This document shows positions 58,891 through 64,000 of a DNA stretch of 64,000 nt, one piece after another. Source of the DNA: Hsuehochloa calcarea (lineage: Eukaryota; Streptophyta; Magnoliopsida; Poales; Poaceae); contig CM070594.1 of the NCBI GenBank assembly GCA_036346395.1, forward strand, positions 32,831,385 to 32,895,384, written 5' to 3'. A model generated the notes under the pieces. That model made no database searches. It was not told the DNA's origin and saw only the letters and a program-made list of their open reading frames with translations. The number at the start of each line of letters is the position of its first letter. Within the stretch, counting starts at the first letter, position 1. The position numbers and the translations under genes are program-made.

Positions 58891-61300
58891 TGTAACATAC
58901 CAATTTTTGACCTTTTAAAAATCTTTTATGTAGTTTAGTGCACTAATTTTTTCCTCAATTTTTTACTTGAATTAATAAAGTTTAAATGAAAATTTCCAAA
59001 TAAAAAATGATTTAATACGAATAATTCAAATGTCAATTAAATACAAAACTACTGTATTTGAGTCCTTCATGCCTAAAAGTATTTTCAAAAAATTTTTGAG
59101 AATTTTCCGAGCTAGTTTGGTATTTTCCGTGGCTTTATTTCTTTTGCGGTATTTTCTAGAGAAATAAAACTTACTAAAAACCAAGTGGACCGAATCCTTC
59201 TTCACTAGCCCACTTTCCTTTTTCCCTGGTCCGCTGTATCCCCACGCTTGTGGCCCAACAGCTAGCCCAGCTCAACCATCGCCGCCACATTTGCCACACG
59301 TCTAGCCCGTATACTCTTTCTCGCCCGCTCCGCTGACATATGGGTCCTACATATGAGCAACACTGTTATTCATCCCTAGCGAGTTCGCCTCCGGCACAAC
59401 GTCGCCGCCTCTCGATTGGATTCGTCGCCACTTCTGCCGCCTTCAACAGCGAATTCGCCACCATTGGCGAGTCTCCGGCAGCATCCACCCCACCGTCCGC
59501 TTCGCCTCGTTCTACCCCATACGCACATCATCTTCACTGAAGGGCCCCAAGCTGCGCGTCCACGTCAAGCCCGCTCTGCAGCCCTTTGTCACCATCGTCG
59601 TTGTTGATAACTATTGGTTCCCATGCTCGGCCCGCTTGCATCGCCAAGACCCCTAGAGCCTAGATGCGCGCATTCCAGATCCAGGCCAAGGCCATCTTTG
59701 CCATTGCGCTGTTCGCCCGAGCTAGCTCCGCCGCCATCCTCACCACCGGTCACCTCACCATCATCCCCTTGCTGATCCGAGCTAGTGGATGAGTATCATC
59801 GTGGCCTCACGATCCTTAGGGTGACCTCGCGCTATAGTGATTTGTATTTAATTTTTGGAGTTTTTTTGTTGTTCTGTCTTGTATTTATTTGTGTTTCTTT
59901 TGCCGATGCGAGTAGACATTGATGCTTTGGGAGCTTAAGAAGGAGGAGAAGAGAAACAAGGCCAAGACCATGACCCATTCAAATGTAAGTTGTACTTTGA
60001 TCATGTTACACCTAGTTTTAGAAAATTATTTTGTATTTAACCTATCATGCATTGCTATTTACTTATCAATCTAAACCACTTGGGAGTAACTATGAACCTA
60101 GTTGACATTTATCCACCTTGTACTATTGTATACTATGATCCACTATGAGTTTGTGACCATAGGATGGATAACTACAAGTTGGTCGTTAATGTAGAAACAA
60201 CATGGGTTGGTGTTGTCATGCTTAGTTTTGTGGGTTATTTATACCATTTTGAAAAGCAACTCTACATTAATGGATTATGGAATGAGTTGCGAATAACTTT
60301 GTGCATCACCTGAACGTGACAGGGTTGGCAATGGCATGCATGCATGTACAAACAATTAGTGGCAACTTATGCATCTCAGCATGGCATGTGTTGCACATTA
60401 ATAAACCATGGTGGGTAAATAATTTAGACAGGGAGAGTGGCAAGAACTGTGTGACCCGGTGGGAGCTATGTGCTACTATGTGTATAAGTGTAGTAACTTG
60501 ATAGTCTTGACCTAGTTAATTAAGGACTAAAAACTTTTCGCACCATTGAACTGAGCCATATTGTACAACCAAATGTCTGGAATGGGATAAACCTAGCTTA
60601 GTATGTTACCAGTATCGACATTGGCTCCTTAGAAAGTAGGGTAGGTTGTGTGCATTGGGAAGGAGGGTGTGGAGTCATGTGTTGAGCCACATCATGGATG
60701 TATCCCATTCTTAATTCCAACGGTGAGTCCCACAGCTAGGCCCGCATGTGTTGAGGGTTGGGCGCGTGGATCCAGGCTTGCCGAGAGGGGCTGGTGTTAC
60801 GGTGAAGTCACATAAAGGATTTGTTAGGACTCAGCATAGGCCATGTTGAGCATATCTTGTGGGTAAAGTGTACAACGTCTATAGAGTGTATGGACTAATT
60901 AAACAGACATGTCTACGGTTAAGGACACGCTCGGGGATTTCACATAAGGGGTAGAGTTTATAAACTAAACTGGGATGGTGAGCTGTGTGAGTTTAATGAA
61001 TTGGGTTATGTGAAAACAATATTTTACTCTTATTTATATGTTAATATTGTTTTAAACTATGCTTTCAATCTATTTATTGTATTTAAATGCAAATGTTCAC
61101 TTATGCAAAAATAAGTCTGGATAGGTACTTCCTTTGCAATAAGCCTTGCATTTATATATTGCATTATGTGTGCACAACTTGTGGAGTACTCCATGTACTC
61201 ACCCTTGCAATAATCATCAATCAGTTGCGAAGAGGGAGACTCTACCCCACTATTGGAGGAGGAGTACTACGAGTAGGTTGGTCGCTAAGACTCATACCCC
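58891..61300 (+). repeat. truncated LTR, relative of the 3.1-kb LTR family
   Basis: Starts TGTAACATACCAATTTTTG. It then has a CT-rich promoter block (59200-59770), a TTTGCCGATGCGAGTAGACATTGATGC segment, GTGGGTAAAGTGTACAACGTC (60862) and a terminal GTACTACGAGTAGG, in the same order as the LTR at 44461. Coding-like frames in the CT-rich block are compositional. It stops abruptly where the AAGGCGTCGCC repeat begins near 61310, before the expected LTR end. Confidence 0.55.
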
Positions 61301-61307
61301 AATCCAT

Positions 61308-61404
61308 GGATATCAAGGCGTCGCCTAAGCGACGCTTAAGCGGTAAGACGGTCGGCAGCGCGTCGCCTCGCCGTCACCTTGCCATGGATGCCTAAGGCGT
61401 CCGC
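61308..61404. repeat. AAGGCG/CGCCTT-rich repeat element, left part
   Basis: Dense short motifs (ATCAAGGCGTCGCC, TAAGCGACGCTTAAGCGG, CCTAAGGCGTCCGC) in both orientations. The sequence resumes at 63888 after the solo LTR with CCTCAAGGATAAGGCGTCGCC. It can form local hairpins. I know such GGCG-type segments from grass repeats but cannot assign a family. Confidence 0.6.
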
Positions 61405-63887
61405 TGTAACACCCCAGACCCAGCTGAGCCTGGAATGCTACCATACTAACAAAATTACAAATTAAACTAAGACATTTTGCTAACTTTCGGCATGTTCTCC
61501 TTTGAATAACTAACCATACCCGGGGTTTGCACAGCTAACAATAGGAATAAACAATTATCCAAACGCATAAAGCATAAATATAAGAAACCTTAAGCGGTTT
61601 ACTCAGATTCTAAACTATCATTCAAATTGTTTATTCAATGGAGAATTGGTTCGTGCCAATGTGCATCCAAGCATAAATCTACTCCCTCTCATGCATCTTT
61701 GTCCACAAGCGGGTACCTAAAAACACGATATGACAAGAGTGGGTCCAAGACTCAGCAAAGTACATTTAGCAAGACAATAACATAAACAACTGCAACCATC
61801 ATCTTCCATCCATAATTCTCAACAATAAACATTTCATATGCTCATGCTATGCAAATTGCTCAAATGCACTTTTCTTTCCTCTTTTGCATATACCGGTATT
61901 GCGGAGTGTTACACCCGTCGGTGTTCACTCATGCCCGCATTATCAAATTGCGGGGACCCATTGCCCATCCTTTTGGATGGGGACACATTGCCCATATGTT
62001 AAATATGGGGATCTCAACGCCTACTCACATGGGTATCTCATGCCAACATGCATGATTGATATGAAATGACATGGACAATCCACAATATGTTCTCATAAGA
62101 ATTATCAATTATCGATCATCATATAAACAATATGAAATAAATACTTTCATCACGCATAATCATATTAAGCACGCATCAAATCAACCATATTGCCCAAATG
62201 CACTTTTCTTTCCTCTTTTGCATATACCGATATTGCGGAGTGTTACACCCGTCGGTGTTCACTCATGCCCGCATTATCAAATGCGGGGACCCATTGCCCA
62301 TCCTTTTCAGATGGGGACACATTGCCCATATGTTAAATATGGGGATCTCAACGCCTACTCCCGTGGGTATCTCATGCCAACATGCATGATTGATATGAAA
62401 TGACATGGACAATCCACAATATGTTCTCATAAGAATTATCAATTATCGATCATCATATAAACAATATGAAATAAATACTTTCATCACGCATAATCATATT
62501 AAGCACGCATCAAATCAACCATATTGCCCAACACACAATATCGTACTAAAATTCTACTTGCTTTTTACCGCTACGACGCACGAAGAAGCAAAGATGGTGC
62601 CTCTACTCCGGGACTCCACCTCCTACACAAGAATAGTGCTAACAATAAATACGCTGAAAAGAGGACTCTGTTTATGCCCCTTAACCCAACTCCTCAAGAC
62701 CTAGGGTTCGAATACAGGTTTTACTCCACCTTCCCGACAGTCTAGCAGAAAGGACTACGGGACAGCAACACTAATAATAACATAAATTTTACTATGCAAC
62801 TCGGAACGGGGTGATTGTGAACTATCTGGAATCATGACAAAACCAGCTACAATAATCTGGTTGGGCAAGTCCCCTGATTCGGCCTCCTACTAATTCTTAT
62901 ATTCAGGTGAAGTTTTCTATCCCTTCAACCTGACAGTCAGAAAATAGCGGCGGTAAAAATTCCATAACTTTTGATTGCCAACTCTAAAAATTTTGTTCTT
63001 TATCAACTTGGAAATCTTACTGAATTTCCCACAAGTTTCATGTTGGGTTACCTAACTGATTCGATCTCTAAATATTTCTTACTGGCCAGACAAGCAAACT
63101 GTCAGATCTCGTTGGCTCTCCTGGACAGTCGCACGAAAACTATCATAAGTTCTAATACATAACTCCAAATTGGGTGATCTCAGTGCCTAACGAAAGCTAA
63201 AACCGAGGGATACAACTTTATAAGAGGTGGTCAGATCACAAAACGTACCCATCTTACCCAAAACTGATGAGAAACATCGCTAAACAAAACTGATATGCTA
63301 CCTGAAACTGCAGTCTGTACCCTTCGGTTATTAACTCATATCTCACAAACCCCTAATAATTATTGTATGAAAATTGGTAAGAGTGTATTTAGACTATATA
63401 TATACAAGCTGTAAATTTTGAGTATAATCCGTGGTCGCTTAACTACTCAAATAAATGATCTACCAAAACTGCTTTGAGTTAAAGCTGCAGTAGTCCCAGC
63501 AGAAAAACTCCCTATCAAAACAGATTATCCTCTCAACTAATCTTCAATCCAACGGTACAAATCAAAGATAAACAATCAAAGAACACACTGACCAAATTTG
63601 AGGCCGATCGGATGTCGTTTGATGCTCCGATCGATGAATTAATGAAGGCGCAGGAGGGGTCTTTGCAGGAGGCGGTGGTGGAGAGGAGGAGGGTGGCGGT
63701 GAAAAAGAGGAGAGGGAGAGTGGCACATGGGGGTGATGGGTTAGGGTTTGGCTGCCTCTCCCCCTTCCTGGGCCAGTTTCCCTTGGGCCAAGGCTGTAGG
63801 CCGCTAGCCCAAGGCCTGAGCTCCTAAAAACGGAAAAACACCCTTTAAAAACTTCAACTCTCTCTCAAAGTAAGTCGGGGTATTACA
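61405..63887 (-). mobile_element. solo LTR (2483 bp), minus orientation
   Basis: Ends TGTAACACCCC and GGGGTATTACA are near-perfect inverted 11-mers. They are flanked by a perfect 5-bp duplication TCCGC (61400-61404 and 63888-63892). No internal region, primer site or second LTR is present, so the element was reduced by LTR-LTR recombination. The promoter-like GC-rich, GGAGG-containing block lies near the right end (63640-63830), which places the LTR 5' end on the right. This agrees with minus orientation. Confidence 0.88.
61861..62529. repeat. 334-bp tandem duplication inside the solo LTR
   Basis: Copy 1 (61861-62194) and copy 2 (62195-62529) both start CAAATGCACTTTTCTTTCC and differ at only a handful of sites, for example TACCGGTATT against TACCGATATT and ACTCACATGG against ACTCCCGTGG. 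The near-identity dates the duplication well after the spread of the family. Open frames in the two copies repeat each other and are not genes. Confidence 0.95.
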
Positions 63888-64000
63888 TCCGCCTCAAGGA
63901 TAAGGCGTCGCCATAGCGTCTCCAAGGCGGTATAAGGCGTCAGGAAGCTCCAAGGCGGCCGCCATAAGTAGGGGTGGAGGAGATAAAAGAGAGGGAAGTC
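63888..64000. repeat. AAGGCG/CGCCTT-rich repeat element, right part
   Basis: Continuation of the repeat cut by the solo LTR. Motifs AAGGCGTCGCC, CTCCAAGGCGG and TATAAGGCGTC recur every 15-25 bases. It reaches towards the window end, where AGGGGTGGAGGAGATAAAAG follows. Confidence 0.6.

Overview
The window is nuclear DNA from a grass (Poaceae). The evidence is a spliced plant gene with short GT-AG introns, abundant LTR retrotransposons of grass type (chromoviral and non-autonomous Ty3/gypsy, Ty1/copia), CACTA and hAT elements, GC-rich LTR promoter segments and AT-rich intergenic DNA. I cannot fix the species; nothing is bacterial, organellar or viral. One 100-base run of N (7578-7677) marks an assembly gap.

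The only substantially complete gene is at 38915-43825 (+): a 14-exon GH27 glycosidase of the plant alpha-galactosidase / beta-L-arabinopyranosidase (APSE) type, with a signal peptide and both catalytic aspartates. All intron boundaries can be read, but exon 10 lacks one base relative to the frame its neighbours require, so the reading frame as given stops at 42801, before the C-terminal domain. A second, broken copy of this gene lies at 9583-20843 in the same orientation and keeps the same intron positions, so it arose by DNA duplication and not by retroposition. Its 5' half is cut off by a CACTA end. Its remaining exons are split by a chromovirus-like gypsy element (10605-15535, target-site duplication ATGGA) and by a copia element (15696-20657, duplication GTATG). 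A third gene trace is the first exon of a RING-finger gene at 29779-29998 (-), which carries an in-frame TGA.

The right third is a stack of insertions. A hAT transposase remnant (44421-44460 and 58466-58770, minus strand) was split by a pol-less gypsy element with 3.1-kb LTRs (44461-58465, duplication GCCCA/GCCCG). The right LTR of that element was in turn split by a second pol-less element on the minus strand (50329-55801, duplication CCTTG), which carries a gag-like gene with a long extra C-terminal region. To the right are a truncated relative of the 3.1-kb LTR (from 58891) and a precise solo LTR (61405-63887, duplication TCCGC) containing a fresh 334-bp tandem duplication.

The rest of the left and middle consists of LTR-like segments on both strands, a 1.4-kb non-autonomous CACTA element (34644-36046, duplication AAT), two hAT-type MITEs (5804-6104; 40152-40363 in intron 3 of the GH27 gene), a long-inverted-repeat MITE (about 21.5-21.85 kb) and a few tandem repeats. 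Long stretches at 21.9-24.1, 27.0-29.4 and 30.4-33.3 kb hold no gene I can support. I found no tRNA, rRNA or CRISPR. The most unusual content is the precisely readable order of nested insertions, the split duplicate gene, the frameshift in the only intact gene, and the unexplained gag-plus protein of the minus-strand element.
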